Under the pieces are notes generated by a model. The model saw only the letters and a program-made list of their open reading frames with translations. It made no database searches and was not told the origin of the DNA. From Rana temporaria (taxonomy: Eukaryota > Chordata > Amphibia > Anura > Ranidae), in the NCBI RefSeq assembly GCF_905171775.1, contig NC_053489.1:330990089-331054088 (forward strand): DNA of 64,000 nt, read 5' to 3'. The number at the start of each line of letters is the position of its first letter. Position 1 is the stretch's first letter. Position numbers and translations under genes: made by a program. Shown piece by piece: positions 21,748 to 34,454 of the stretch.

Positions 21748-23220
21748 GGTTGGCACACAACATTCAACCTTTAGTTAATTATGTCTATATTGAGAATGAG
21801 TTACATATTTGATGAATGTTATTTGGTGTGAGGGGAATAGCTTGGCAGCAGATGTGTGTGACCCCCTGGATGGGTTCACTACACAAAAATTAGGCACAGC
21901 AAACAACAGTGAAGGTGAAAAAACAAAAGGTGCGGTTTATTTACACTATTTACAATGGTCCCAAAACAAAAATAAACTTGGCCCCTAACTACACACAGGT
22001 TTCCCTGGCTATCAGCTGGGTACAGCCTTGTGTTGTCCCCAGCACCTATCTCCCTGTTACAGAGGATTGCCACACAGGCGTTATCTCACCGCACAGACAG
22101 GTATCACACTCTCCAGTCTAAACAGGCACATAACTGGTTCCAGGATGGTGCAACTCCCTTTGCATGCTGGGAGTTTTTGTAGAGGCCTTAATGAGCCCAT
22201 TCAATTCAGCTGAGCTCATTACCTCAACCTTAGTGGTACATATTGGCATAGAGCCTGAATCTGGGACACACATATTTGTCATCCTGGATGCAACCAGGCG
22301 ATTTTACCTGCCTGCTGTCTCATTGGTTATATAGGCTATGAGAGTTAAGCTTGTATTGGAATGCCAGATTTTTATAAGATTTTGATTTTCTTTTAAACAT
22401 AATGAAATTTCCAGGAATAAAAGCAAAGGAATATAAACTGAAGGGGAAGCTAACACAATCCAATCCACACACACCAAGGATAAACATAATAGGCTAACAA
22501 CATTTTGTAATACAAATGGCAATGATGACTACTAAGTCTGAGCCTTTGCATAATGTAAGCCATTCAGAGGAGAATGATATGTAAAAAAAAAAATTCTGAG
22601 AAGCCAGTTGCAGAGGTGATCATCTGTTCATTTGCTGTGACAGAGATAATCCACATTTAACAACACAAATGTTGACAAAACCTGTTATTCACTTGCTGCT
22701 AAGACTTTTTTTCCTCACAGTCTGACAGTCTGAATAATTTTCCACTATCTTGATACTGTACTATTTGTGTCATTAAGCAGTTCGATAATTTGCTATTCTG
22801 CCTACAGCACTGCAAATACTGTATATAGAAAAGTAAGCTATGAAAAAAGCAATAAATTAATTTAGTAAAACATTTATTCTGTCCAATTAAGACTCTTTAT
22901 TGTTTTTAGAAAAGCTGATTTTAGTATATTGAGTTTGGAAACAGAGCTTCAGCTCCTAGGACTAATACAGCAAAAATGAAAAAAAATTAAGATCTTCATG
23001 AAATTTACCCTTGCTAATTAACACTACAGGAGATAGGCAAGCATTTTTTGTGAATCAATTTTTACTTATTTGCCATGTATTTTGCTGCAAAGTGAACCAG
23101 ACTCATGAAAGTCCATTTAATATAATATTTAATACTACATGTACAAATTTTTGTTATAACTCTTTTAAACCGTTCCAAAGTTAGTATACAAAGGCAATGT
23201 GCAAAAAAAAAGCTACAATC
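21748..23220. other. intergenic, nothing recognised
   Basis: No supported gene or element ends. Frames of 60-86 codons are present but featureless. The sequence becomes AT-rich after 22500. Confidence 0.4.
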
Positions 23221-23403
23221 AAAGACAATGACAACGGGGGGCGTGGCCAGCGCGGCATGTGAGCAGACGCTTTAGCACAGAGCTCCCGCATATTACCCTA
23301 CATTGATCCGATTTCCAGCGATGTATTTCGCCCGGTTCCGGCCCGAGTGACGACCGGAATCCTTGCTGCATACCCCGAGTGCCTTGTCGGTGGATAACAG
23401 GCT

Positions 23404-24533
23404 ATGATGACCCGAGGAAACAGAGGAGAAGGCTCGAGGCCGGATTTCCAACATGGCGGCGCTCCGTCCTCTGCACAGAAGGCTCGAGGGGGAGACAGGG
23501 CCAAGGAGGGAGTAAACAAAACAGCTAAGGAGAAATCCGGAGAAGCTCCCAAAGACATGCGTTATTATGCGCTGAAAATGACCGAAAAGGCTGACCTCTC
23601 TGCCCCGTCGGATGCAGCAGTGGGACGCGATGGTGAGAACGTGGAGGACGGTGAGGCAGGGTGGGAGAGGCGCCGGCCTTACTAGGGCAGACAGGCAGCG
23701 CTGCTGAGGAGATGGAGGAGATGGAGCCCACGGAGGAGGAGGAGGAGGAGGGTGAGCAGCCGACCTTAGCAGTTATCCTGAAAGCCATTAACAAGTGCAC
23801 GGCCTCAGTCAATCACTTGCAAACCCGATTTGGGAGACTGGAGGAAAAGGTCAGCTTGGTCAGGCAGGACCTGCAGAAAATACGGGAAAGAACGACGGCA
23901 GCAGAGGGTCGGATAAGTGACATTGAGGATAAACTGCCAGCCATGATCAGAGAATCTCAGGACACTACCCGCTTGGCTAAAGCCATTGACCTGCGTGCAG
24001 AAGACTTTGAAAATCGCATGAGACGCAATAATGTGCGAATTGTTGGGATGCCTGAGAAGGTGGAGGGGCGGGATCCGACTCAATTCATAGAGCAATGGCT
24101 ACTCACTGTTTTTGGCAAGGAAGCATTTACCCATTTGTATGCAGTGGAGCGTGCCCATAGAGTCCCTACTAGACCATTACCGCCGGGCCACCCTCCGCGT
24201 CCGCTACTGGCAAGGTTATTGAACTATCGAGACAGAGAAATTATTCTGCGGCTAGCGAGGGAACGCAGGAACGTGCAATTCAACGGGACACGGATCTCCT
24301 TCTATCCGGATTTTTCGGCCGCGGTTCAGCGGAGCAGATCACGATTTTCCGATGTCAAAAAACGCCTGCAAAGGCTACAAGCCACTTACGCAATGTTGTA
24401 TCCTGAAAAACTCTGTATCACCTCCGGAGGTCGTGCCCACTTATTTGAGAATGCAAAGGATGCCTCAGAGTGGCTGGATGCAAATGAGAATGCCCTCAGA
24501 CAGGCCCGGGAACAGGTGGCTGATGAAGATTGA
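23404..24533 (+). pseudogene. L1 ORF1 protein, one frameshift
   Basis: The ATG at 23404 opens a basic N-terminal frame (93 codons) that ends at 23685. The main frame 23661-24533 (290 codons) overlaps it. The latter has an acidic tract (PTEEEEEEGEQPT), a coiled coil of about residues 45-110 (LQTRFGRLEEKVSLVRQDLQ, RERTTAAEGRISDIEDKL), the RRM-like RRNNVRIVGMPEKVEGRDPT, and the C-terminal region with VERAHRVPTRPL and LARLLNYRDREIILRLARER. ORF1p forms trimers that bind L1 RNA. Either one base change has split the gene, or the downstream ATG at 23661 is used and gives a shortened protein retaining coiled coil and RNA-binding parts. Confidence 0.85.
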
Positions 24534-25135
24534 GTACCAAGTCACATTGGTGCTTGTGATTATACACCCGTAAGTTCTTTCCCCCTTTCCCCTTCCTTTT
24601 TTCTTACGGGGCGAGTGGGCTGCTGGAAAAATACATTGATATACTGTTCATTTAAAATGCGAGTTCGGAACTGTGTTTATCCATGGTATTTCCTGGATGG
24701 TTACCCATGATTGGATTTCTTTTCTTTTCGTTTTTTCTTGATGCGCAAAGCAGCCATGTGAATGGTATCACGGATAAGTTGCCCGTAAGTTGGCAGAAGA
24801 TGTTCAGGTTAAGTCAGTGTGGAGGCATGCAGATGAGGAGGGATCTACACAATGTTGGGCCTCGTTGGGCCGCTTTACCTCTCTGTGCTGCCGCACTGCA
24901 ACAGTTTGGAGCACTGTTGTGCTCGTTGAGCATGTATTTTTGTTTTTGTTTTTTCAGAGCACTGGAACGATCGAACTATGCATACATGAATGTTCACTTT
25001 TGTACTGTCACGGCATTCAAGCCTCTCCTGAACTGGCGCTACGGATCGGTGGGACTGCTCCCCCTGTTGCCCATGCTCCCCCTGTTGCCCAGGTAGCTCA
25101 TTACCTAGTAATTTACCTGCGAACATTTTTTTTAG

Positions 25136-28100
25136 ATGGCTACTGTACCGCTACTTTCTTGGAATGTTAGAGGACTCAATGACCATTTGAAGCGTACCAT
25201 GGTGTTCACTTTGCTGCGTAAACATCTGCCTGCCATCTGTGCCTTACAGGAGACACACCTGGTTGCTGACTCTGTTGCCTGGCTGGGATTTCGGTGGGTG
25301 GGGAAGGCATACCACTCCACTCACACCTCCTTTTGTAGAGGTGTGAGTGTAATGGTCCACAGCTCTCTTGACTACGAGGAAATTGATTCCGTAATAGACA
25401 CTGAGGGGAGGTTAATTTTCTTAATGTGTCGATTATACTCACTTACATGTATTCTTGCCTTTGTTTATATCCCACCGCCTTATAATAATTTGACCCTTAG
25501 GGCATTATTGGAATTTCAGGTTAAATACCCGGAGGTCCCCCTATATGTTCTAGGGGACTTTAACTGTTACACAGACCCGGTCTTGGACAAACACCCGCCG
25601 GTTACAGCTAGGCGAGGGACCAAACGTACTGCACTGAAGAAGTTTATGGATGAGGTGGGTTGGAGGGATCCGTGGAGGGCGAAACACCCAGAGTTGAAAC
25701 AGTTTTCTTGTTTTTCTAAGAGCCATCATTCATTATCCCGTATCGATGTATGTATCTGCTCATTCGCGGCAGAACGGTATGTGGCGGAAGTTACATATGC
25801 TCCGCGGAGTGTGTCAGATCACTCCCCGCTTGTGGTGCAGTTGGAGGCTCGTTTGCCTTCGACTCTGGAACGTGCCCCGTGGAAGCTGAATGCTTTTTGG
25901 CTTCAGCTCTTCCCCTCCCACGAGCAGATTGGGACACAAATTGCAGACTTCTGGGGGATTCACGAGGGGGGAACGGTGGATACTGGTATCACCTGGGATG
26001 CCTTTAAGGCAATGCTTAGGGGAGTCTTCATTAGGGAGGTACAGGCAATCAAGAGACACACTGGGGCTCAGAGAGAGGACATGGAGCGGCTGGCAGGGGA
26101 CACGGAGAGAACGTTTGTGGCGGACCCCTCAGATCATAATAGGGAGGCGTGGCTGGCGGCCCAGGCGGTCTTGGGCCAAGTCACTGCCTCGGCGGCAGAG
26201 AGGAAGAGATTTTTTAATAGGCTGGCCTTTTATGAGGAGGGGGAGCATACGGGTCGCCTCTTAGCTAAGATTGCTCATGCCCATCGAGTTTCCCCTTCCA
26301 TTGGGGCGTTGCGCACTGACACTGGGCGGGTAACTAATTCTCCCCCTCAGATAATGTCCACCTTAGTAGATTACTACTCATCCCTCTACGGGTCTAAGCA
26401 GGCCTACACGGCGGACGCCCTACACCAGTACCTTGATGCGGTGCGGCTTCCCCAGATGTCCTCCTCATCTAGGATGTTACTGGATGCTCCTTTAACATTG
26501 GGGGAGTTGCAGTTGGCGACCGGTGCGTTCCCTAACTCTAAGGCCCCGGGTGACGATGGGATACCTATAGAAGTTTATAAACAATATGCAGATTCCATAC
26601 TACCCAGGTTACTGAAGGTGTTTAATGAGGCCATGAAGGGAGGGGAACTTCCCCGCTCTATGTCCAGGGCTACGATTGTGCTATTATTAAAACCTCACAA
26701 AGACCCCCTTGACCCGGGCTCATACCGCCCTATATCCCTTTTGCAAGCTGATGTCAAGATCTTGGCGAAGGTCCTGGCGATGCGTCTTAATAAGGTGATT
26801 GCCACGATTATCCATTCGGATCAATCTGGATTCATGCCCCAAAAATCAACGGCCATCAATCTGCGCCGGCTTTTTCTCAACATCCAGTCCCGGGCTGATA
26901 ATGGGGGAGACCGAGCACTACTATCACTAGACGCCCACAAGGCGTTTGATAGCGTCGAATGGGCCTATCTCTGGTCGGTTATGCGCAAATTCGGATTTGG
27001 GGACGGATTTATCTCATGGGTTCAATTGCTTTATTGCTCACCAGTGGCTCACATCAGGGAGGGAGGCCAGTTGTCACCAGGGTTTGAATTGCACAGAGGA
27101 ACGAGGCCGGGCTGCCCCCTGTCTCCTCTTCTGTTTGCGCTGGCCATTGAGCCTTTGGCTGCCATGGTCCGCTCTAATACAGCCATACAGGGGTTTAAGT
27201 ACGGTGAACTACATGAGAAAATAATGATTATGCGGATGACACAATGTTGTTCCTGGGTGATACCTCTATTTCCCTTCGGGAGGCGATGAGGGTGATAAGG
27301 GAGTTTGGGGTGTATTCTGGTCTGGTGATTAATTGGACCAAGTCGTCACTGATGTTGCTGGATGAGGCACCGGACCCGTCAGTGCTGACCTTATGGGATA
27401 TTCCGCTTGCAAGTTCCTTCAGGTATTTGGGTATACAGGTGACCCCCAAACCCCTAGATTATATTGGACTTAATTTGACCCCCTTGATTAACCGCTGCCA
27501 GGATAGTGTTAAAATTTGGAGTAAACTCAAGTTGTCCCTTGCGGGTCGGACAAACCTTATAAAAATGATTCTGATGCCGCAACTGCTTTACGTCCTTCAC
27601 AACACCCCGATGGTCATCCCCCTATGTAAATTTCGTATTATAAACTCGATTTTTCGGTCCCTTCTCTGGCAGTTAAAACCGGCCAGGATAAAGCTGGAGC
27701 AGTTGCAGCGCCCAAAAGATGCTGGAGGACTGGCGTTGCCCAATCCCTGGCTTTATTACATAGCCGCACAACTACAACACATTTCAAGGGCAGTTAGTCC
27801 CCAGACGGAAGTGCTTCTGAATCTGCTGGATTCCACGCCGGCGCTCCTTCGATTCACTACAGGGTCGGGGGTGGCGGATGGCCTTGAGGCCCTGCGCTTT
27901 AGTAAGTCTAATAAATTATTCCCCACTTATGTACTTATGCAAAAAATCTGGAATAAGGTCAGAACTATGCAGGGGGTGCAGGGATTCACTAAGTATAGTC
28001 CCATATGGGATAATAATCACTACCCGGAACTGGAGAAATTGCCCTATGGCTCCAAGTGGCTACAGTTTGGGATATCTCATATGTCCCACATTTTCCGAGA

Positions 28101-28938
28101 GGGAAAGTTGAGGCCCTTCTCGGAGCTTAAGGAGGCCTTCCAGCTCCCTACCACAATGTATTTTTATTACCTGCAGCTTCGGCATGCGATTGGGGCCCAG
28201 GGGGAAGGGGGCCAGTGGTCCTTGGATTCCACCCCTGTCTTCAATTACATGTTTGATATTGACACTTACAAGGGCTTTATCTCCTACAGCTACACAATGC
28301 TTCTTAACCTTTTCCATAGGGACTTTCCTATTAGAGTGGTGGAGCAGTGGGAGCGAGATGTTGGCGCCTTCGAAGAGGAGCAGTGGGAGGAGGCATTACA
28401 GGCTGTTCCCCTGTGTTCTCTTAATGTGGCTCAGCGGGTCTCGCAACTGTATATCCTTTTGCGGGTGCATTATACCCCAGCTAGATTGGCTCGCATGGGG
28501 GTGAGGGCAGATGCCGATTGTACCAGATGCAGTAGGGACCATGGAGATTTGATCCATCTCCTTTGGAGGTGCCCGAAGCTCCATCTTTATTGGTCACAGG
28601 TCCTGGATACCCTTACTAGAGTCTTTCAGACAACTATCCCTGCTGATCCTAAACATTGTTTGTTGGGCATACTTGATGCGCTGCCGCTGGAGGATGTATA
28701 TAAACAAGCTGTGGCGAGGGCTCTTTTCCAGGCCCGAAAGCTGATCTTGAGGCACTGGAAATCCACGGAGCCCCCTGCTCTGCAGGAATGGATCGCCCAA
28801 ATGGGTGATACACTCCGCTTTGAGAAGTTGATTTACCAGCGCAGGGGGGCGAGAGGTAAATTCGATAGCATGTGGGCCCCATGGTTGAATGTCCCCGGTC
28901 TAGCCCCAGTAGATTTGGTTTATGACCGATTGTTTTAG
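25136..28938 (+). pseudogene. L1 ORF2 endonuclease/reverse transcriptase, one frameshift at the active site
   Basis: The first frame, from the ATG at 25136 to 27289, has the endonuclease (LSWNVRGLND, LQETHLV, VLGDFNCYTDP, SRIDVCI, SVSDHSPLVVQ, about residues 1-230) and the RT fingers and palm (SYRPISLLQADVKILAKVLA, LLSLDAHKAFDSVEW). The next motif reads GTRPGCPLSPLL where most L1s have Q instead of P. The frame shifts just before the catalytic YADD, which lies in the second frame (27244-28938). That frame also has the C-terminal zinc-like CTRCSRDHGDLIHLLWRC. The two frames overlap by 46 bp. The enzyme would nick target DNA and copy L1 RNA, but as sequenced the catalytic loop is separated from the rest. 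Confidence 0.9.
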
Positions 28939-29212
28939 GCTTTAAGACGGGTACTCTTGCCCTGTCTCTTACGGTGGGAGTGGGGGGTGTAATCCTAGCA
29001 ACTAAGAGTCGTCCTCCAATGTTTTTTCTTTGTTTTTATTTTTTATTTCTCCCGGTCTGTTATATATATATGCTGTGTTGCTTTTATGTATGCTGAACCT
29101 TGCAGTCTTTTTGGTCTGTATATACCTTTTTTGCTCTGAATCATGTATGTGTGTTTACTTTTTGTGCTCAATAAACACGTTTTGTTTGATTAAAAAAAAA
29201 GACAATGACAAC

Positions 29213-31330
29213 TTCCTAATGAAATTGCACAATTCTAACACAATCGTAAAGAAAAAAAGTCAACGAGTAAAGACATTGATTTGAAATTAAATTAATGTAG
29301 CCTTAAATAGGGGATGAAATTAGATGGAAGCAATCAAACTCTAAAGTATGGAAAAAATGTATACAGAGGTGCTGATTCTAACACACAAATGGAATAATGA
29401 TTCAGTAATTTATCATAAAAAAAATGGTTCATATCATTTAGATATTAACATGTTGTATACTAAAGCAGCTTTCCAGGCTTCTAATAAATTGCCACCTCCC
29501 AATCCCTCCACCATTTTTCTTTCTAACCACTGTCATAAAACCTACCTAAATGCCCCTTTAACTCACCTAACTCCACGGTCTTCTCTCTTATTCAGGAGAT
29601 AAAATCATTTATTGGGTTTCTCCATCATTGTCTGTGTGATGTGGACACCTTCTCTTGGCTGTCCAGCAGTGGCAGAAATATTTTTGGATTTTGGTGATTA
29701 AAATGCTTGATAAGGTAATAAACAAACAACAGCATATTGATGAGGGACAGAGGGGGTAGGTTATGCAAGGAGATAGGCTTCAAAATTAATATTACATAAA
29801 TATCTAAAATAATAATATATAAAAAGGGCATTCCTTGTTGTGTGGCCGACACAATAAAAGTCAGTACATTTTGGGTAGAGAATATATGCATTTTAATAGT
29901 GTTTTTTTGTTTTGTTTTTGTTTTGTTTTAGTATTAATTATTATTGACTGGGTACATTTTGGGCCGAATATTATTGTGGCTGTACATGTTTGGCTATGTT
30001 GTCTGAGTTTGTGAATAAACATGATACAGTTTGTATAAAAATGGGAAGGAGAGACCATGAAACTCTAATTATTTTAACAATAAAAAAAGGAAACATACCA
30101 AAAATTTCAGATCAGTGTACTGAGCCCTGCAAATCACGTCAATCAATTTCAATCATCTGCTAATATCAGATTTCTATCTGATATGCATGTAGAAGTATGG
30201 AAATTGTCCCCAAGATAAAAAGGTTAATAAAGACTATTGTAAGAGTGTATTTTGTCGATCTTCTAAAAAGAAAGCTTTTGTTAAATAATCGTATATAAAA
30301 AATGCATAAATCACTTATTATATTCATTTTGCATTTAGAATGTATTCTCTTTTTATATGGGTGCTTTAAAAAAAGAAACAGAAATTGCGCTATAATATTA
30401 GGTAATCACAATAATTCAAAAATTACTACAGGATTAAGAACCTTTATCCTATTCTATATATGCTAATGATGGCATTGTGAAAAAACAGTACAAATTGCTT
30501 CAGAGTTCTTTTTACCTACAGAATGTAATTTGCATTACTATGGAAAAGTATTTAAAATATGAATAATAATGACTCACCTGGTAAAAAGAGCTCTGAAAAA
30601 TAAAATACTGTGCAATGTAAACCCGCTTCATTTCATACAAATGTACAAAGCCATTAAACCACATTTCATAAAAAGAATATATAAATATGATTTAAATTTC
30701 ATGCTGTACTGCTCTAAGATATTTTACAACCACATTTTTTTACCTTTTTTGAAAATATTACAGCGTATAATGTTAGTATTTAACCTCTTTCTTAATATCA
30801 TCTTAAGTGTATATGAAGTCAAAACTTGTATTACATTTTTGGATAGAAAAATTAGGGTTTAGAACCACTTTTTATTGCTGTTCATGATCCCACTTTTAGT
30901 CCCTGTCACCCCTGTGACTATGACAGAACTGGTAATCCAAAATAAAAAAAATTAAAGTTGTCACTGGAATAAGTAGTTCTGACAGAGTTGCTGTTATTCT
31001 AATTCTCTGACAGTGTCACTTTAAACCCTTTAACTCCCAAAGCTTTTTTTCCGAATGTTTCCTGCCAAATAGCACATCATACATCTCTTTAAAAAAAAAA
31101 AAAAACAGATAGAGTTTAATTGTGTTGTAAATTACTGTATAAATATTTGATAGGTTTTTACTCTGAGTGAGAAAAATTGGAGCTACGGTTGTTTACCCCC
31201 AAAATATAATCAACGAAACTGTCTAAAGTACAACAGTATCAAATAGGTGTGATTTAATATCTTTAGGCTCTCTTATCCCTGTCTTTTTGTTGCTTTTTTC
31301 TGATGCATTTTGCCTTGCAATAAAGAGAAA
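29213..31330. other. AT-rich intergenic, nothing recognised
   Basis: About 2.1 kb of AT-rich sequence with homopolymer runs. Frames of up to 97 codons are featureless. No element ends are seen. Confidence 0.45.
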
Positions 31331-32038
31331 CATGCATCCTTGGAACATGGTCTGGCCGCTCAGTGTAATGGCCGCTTAGTCACAGAGCTCTGGCGGGGAG
31401 AAGCACTAACATCGGCTATTAAGCAGATTCAGCCCAAATAAACGGACAGCCTGTTACAGCCCAGAGATGGAATGGCCAAAGGCGTTCCCTCCCGCACCTC
31501 CTCCAGCTCTTAGCTGCCTAAAAACTGACAAGGCCTGCAGAAAGAACACACAAGATGGCATGGATGTCTCTCTCTCCTACACAGACACTGCATCACCCTA
31601 CAGCCCCTTGGACTTACAAATCCAGGATATGGGATAGGAGGACAAGAAACCAAATAAGAGACCTGCATCTACTTTTGCCTCCCCACAGTCCAAAGGGCAT
31701 GTGAGTGAAAAATACAATTCATACACAGAGAGTTGTGGGTCAGAACAGTACCCATATGATACCTTATCCTCATTCCCTGCCACATATCAACCAGCAACAG
31801 AAAACACATTAAAAGTAATGCTTATGTACCTAAAAAAAGGACCTACAAGTGGAAGTGTGCAAAAACATCACAAATTTAGAAGTGAAGATGGATCAGTTAT
31901 AGAAAAAGGTCGAAAATGTGGCATTTAGGTGAGAAGACTGTGTTACTGCATTTAATTACCTAGTGGACAGCTATCTGGAGCATGACACTGATATCCAGTG
32001 GCTAAAAACTAAAATTGCTGACTTGGAAGATAGGTCCA
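31331..32038 (+). pseudogene. L1-like ORF1 remnant, 5' part (split by the provirus)
   Basis: Decayed LINE sequence whose clearest piece is WLKTKIADLEDRS at about 32000-32036, the end of an L1 ORF1 coiled coil. The provirus is inserted right after this point and the same protein resumes at 43033 with RRNNINFR. Upstream (31340-31900) the frame is degenerate. The 5-bp duplication GTCCA (32034-32038) marks the provirus insertion. Confidence 0.65.
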
Positions 32039-32546
32039 TGTTGGTGGCTGAGACCCCTGGTCTCCTTGATAGTCCCTGACTACCTGGTGGTACGCTCGTG
32101 TTGTGCCTGCAGGCCTGGGAGATTGGTTTCGTTTTAGAGAAGTAACACAGACGGAGACATATAAAGTGTGAAACCAAGCTCTGTTTATTTTGGGCTCGTT
32201 TGCTGGTTATATAGGGGGGAAATGGGGGCGTACATCATGGCTTTCAAAATACATATAACAATTCTTATAGGTTAAATGTTTTGGAGAAAAACAATCGTCA
32301 TTTAGGGGATTTTTAGATTTTTAAGCGAGTAAGCATATCACCGAATATAGACATAGAAACTCAAGACAAAAAGCAGCTGACTGTCTGAGTTTCTACGTGA
32401 CCCTTGATTGCATCAGAAATAGAACAACTCAGCAAAAACACGTATACACTTATATTGCTTATGTGGCTAAAATATGTCTGTATAAAATTGAGTATATGCA
32501 TACAAAATGGAGTACAAGCTGGATTGAGCTTCTGTCATCCCCCACA
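32039..32546 (-). repeat. provirus 3' LTR
   Basis: Begins TGTGGGGGATGACAG on the minus strand and ends CCACCAACA, with TG...CA termini. It contains a TATATAA box and a downstream AATAAA signal on the minus strand, as expected for U3 and R. It differs from the 5' LTR at two sites (one near the AATAAA, one in U3). Confidence 0.95.
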
Positions 32547-32556
32547 AGCCCCTCTT
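32547..32556 (-). promoter_or_regulatory. polypurine tract
   Basis: AAGAGGGGCT on the minus strand directly abuts the 3' LTR. This is the position and composition of the plus-strand primer for reverse transcription. Confidence 0.8.
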
Positions 32557-32734
32557 AAAATATAATTAAAACCTTAATTAATTTTCTCACCCGAGCCTCC
32601 TCGGGTAATGTTGGAACTCATGATCATTTAGGAATGTCATCAGGGGACATAGATCTCCCTGGTATATCTAATGTGCTTGGCGGATTAACCCTTTGTATCC
32701 CTGCTGGAGGAAAGGGACCAAGTCACATCCATCC

Positions 32735-34381
32735 CTAAATGATGAGGTTCTTTTTCTTTTGCTTATGCATTTTAACGTATGTTGAGTAATCCCCGGGTGC
32801 GTGTGGCTTTAGGGTGTCATAATCTGGAACTTGATTTGACACCATGGAAGTGTCGTGGGCGGGGGATTTGGAAGCCCTGGCAATGATACACATTATGAGC
32901 TTAAAACATGCATATAGAAATAATAGAAAAAGCAAAATTATTATAATAGTCATAGCAATGTCTTTCAACCATGAGAATATTCCTCCAAGCCCAGAATTCC
33001 CTTTACCAAAAGGACTCCATGTTTTAGCAATGTCCCTGGCTTCTTGTTGCAGGCTATCTACCTCCTTTCGGTGTTGTGCAATAATGTCATAATAATCGGG
33101 TATTTCAACAGATGTATTGTGTATCCATGTGCAACACTCGTAATCCTCTGTAACCTCACATAACCCAGTAAGGGCAGCACTCATGCTTTCGATGGCTAGG
33201 TCATGGAGCTCAAGTTGTTTCTTAATTGCTCTCATCTCCTCATTTAAATTGGTGATGTCCCCCGAATTTTTATCTAGGATTTCATCAAGAATTTTAGAGT
33301 AATTGTTTAGCCTTTTCATTATGTCTATTCCCCACCCGGTCCATGAAGGAAACCAGGCCCATGCCATATCCTTCTCGAAAAATAATTCCCTTTTATGGCG
33401 ATGTTTAAGGGGATATCTAGGATGCATACTAGCTTCAAGGAGGTGCTCACCCTTGTCATCTCCCACTACGCCCATAATGGGGACTAGGGATGCAAGATAG
33501 CACCATCCCTGGGGTTCAGTGGGGATCCAAGGGTGACAGATTTTCCCACAACAAATATAAATACTGTTTCCTAGGGCTAGGGGCCGTTTGTTGAATATTG
33601 TCATCATTTCGTCAGAAAGACTTGAAAAGGTGAAACTTGACAACAGCTGACCTACTGGGGAAGTGGAGCTTGAGTTAAGGAAATCCATTAAGGTGGCGTT
33701 CATGGTAGGGTCTGAAGTGTGAAATACAGGGTCCTCAATTGAAGTCATGGAAAAATTAATTTTAGCATGTTGGCAAACTTCAGCCCTTTTAGTGGAGTTC
33801 CCCAACCTGAAACACCAGTCTGGGGAGTGGCTTCTACCAATAATTGGAAACGTAAGGGTATTATTTGGAAGCGTCCTTGTGACGTTTGTAAGGATAATGG
33901 GAGGTGTGCCGTTTAAGAGGGGATAAAGATTTAGGGGTATCGCCATTAGAGGGATCCTAGTGGTACTAGGGTGTAGTTTACTACAAATCCAACACTTGTC
34001 ATATCCAGTTTTTCGAGCATAGGCATACTTAAATTTTAACAATAACATATTGTCTGTGAGACTATATGTCTTACTCCCTTCGTTATATAATTGTGTACCT
34101 CTCTTGTGCCTGGTATGTGTAATATTGGTGGTGGTCTGATCTCTAACTTGAGCGATGGTTATTTGTTGGGAACTAAGGTTACTGGAAGCTATACTCCTCT
34201 TATCTCGGGGGACTTGCATTTCTTTGCTGTAATTCTTACCGCAAATACCTCGCAATCCCCCTAAATCTTCTGGGCTATAAATACAGTTGGTGGTAACCCA
34301 TACTATGGAGAAAACTGAAAATGAGGTAAGTCCTATGAGTAACCAAAGTTTTCCGGAATCCGGTGAAATTAAGATTGTCAT
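32735..34381 (-). CDS. env: retroviral envelope glycoprotein, open reading frame intact
   Basis: Uninterrupted 548-codon frame from the ATG at 34381. A hydrophobic signal segment lies at residues 12-30. The surface unit has the CWIC (CxxC) motif at 130-133 and several N-x-S/T sites. A basic furin-type site RHKR at 328-331 precedes the transmembrane unit; a second RHKR lies at 91-94. The transmembrane unit has a heptad-like helix (about 355-405), a cysteine motif at 408-417 that is CX7CC rather than the usual CX6CC, a membrane span at about 475-500 and a 48-residue tail with Tyr motifs. Env would sit on the cell surface or virion and mediate attachment and fusion. The first ATG is 74 nt beyond the end of pol, so it would be made from a spliced RNA. 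Whether it is expressed is unknown. Confidence 0.93.
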   Translation of the reverse strand: MTILISPDSGKLWLLIGLTSFSVFSIVWVTTNCIYSPEDLGGLRGICGKNYSKEMQVPRDKRSIASSNLSSQQITIAQVRDQTTTNITHTRHKRGTQLYNEGSKTYSLTDNMLLLKFKYAYARKTGYDKCWICSKLHPSTTRIPLMAIPLNLYPLLNGTPPIILTNVTRTLPNNTLTFPIIGRSHSPDWCFRLGNSTKRAEVCQHAKINFSMTSIEDPVFHTSDPTMNATLMDFLNSSSTSPVGQLLSSFTFSSLSDEMMTIFNKRPLALGNSIYICCGKICHPWIPTEPQGWCYLASLVPIMGVVGDDKGEHLLEASMHPRYPLKHRHKRELFFEKDMAWAWFPSWTGWGIDIMKRLNNYSKILDEILDKNSGDITNLNEEMRAIKKQLELHDLAIESMSAALTGLCEVTEDYECCTWIHNTSVEIPDYYDIIAQHRKEVDSLQQEARDIAKTWSPFGKGNSGLGGIFSWLKDIAMTIIIILLFLLFLYACFKLIMCIIARASKSPAHDTSMVSNQVPDYDTLKPHAPGDYSTYVKMHKQKKKNLII

Positions 34382-34454
34382 TTTTCTACAGGGCCAAGGC
34401 TGTCTGCCTCCAGAACCCCCTTTTCTTGACTATCCTGTTCAAGGCCAGAGCAAG

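Larger units (their letters stand above)
23236..29197 (+). mobile_element. L1-type LINE no. 2, full length, 15-bp TSD
   Basis: A complete 5.96-kb element flanked by AAAGACAATGACAAC at 23221-23235 and 29198-29212. It starts GGGGGGCGTGGCC and ends with a short 3' UTR, AATAAACACG and a run of A. It has both ORFs with an inter-ORF of about 600 bp. There are only two clear frame breaks (ORF1 near 23670, ORF2 near 27235), so it is relatively young. Same family as L1 no. 1. Confidence 0.95.
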
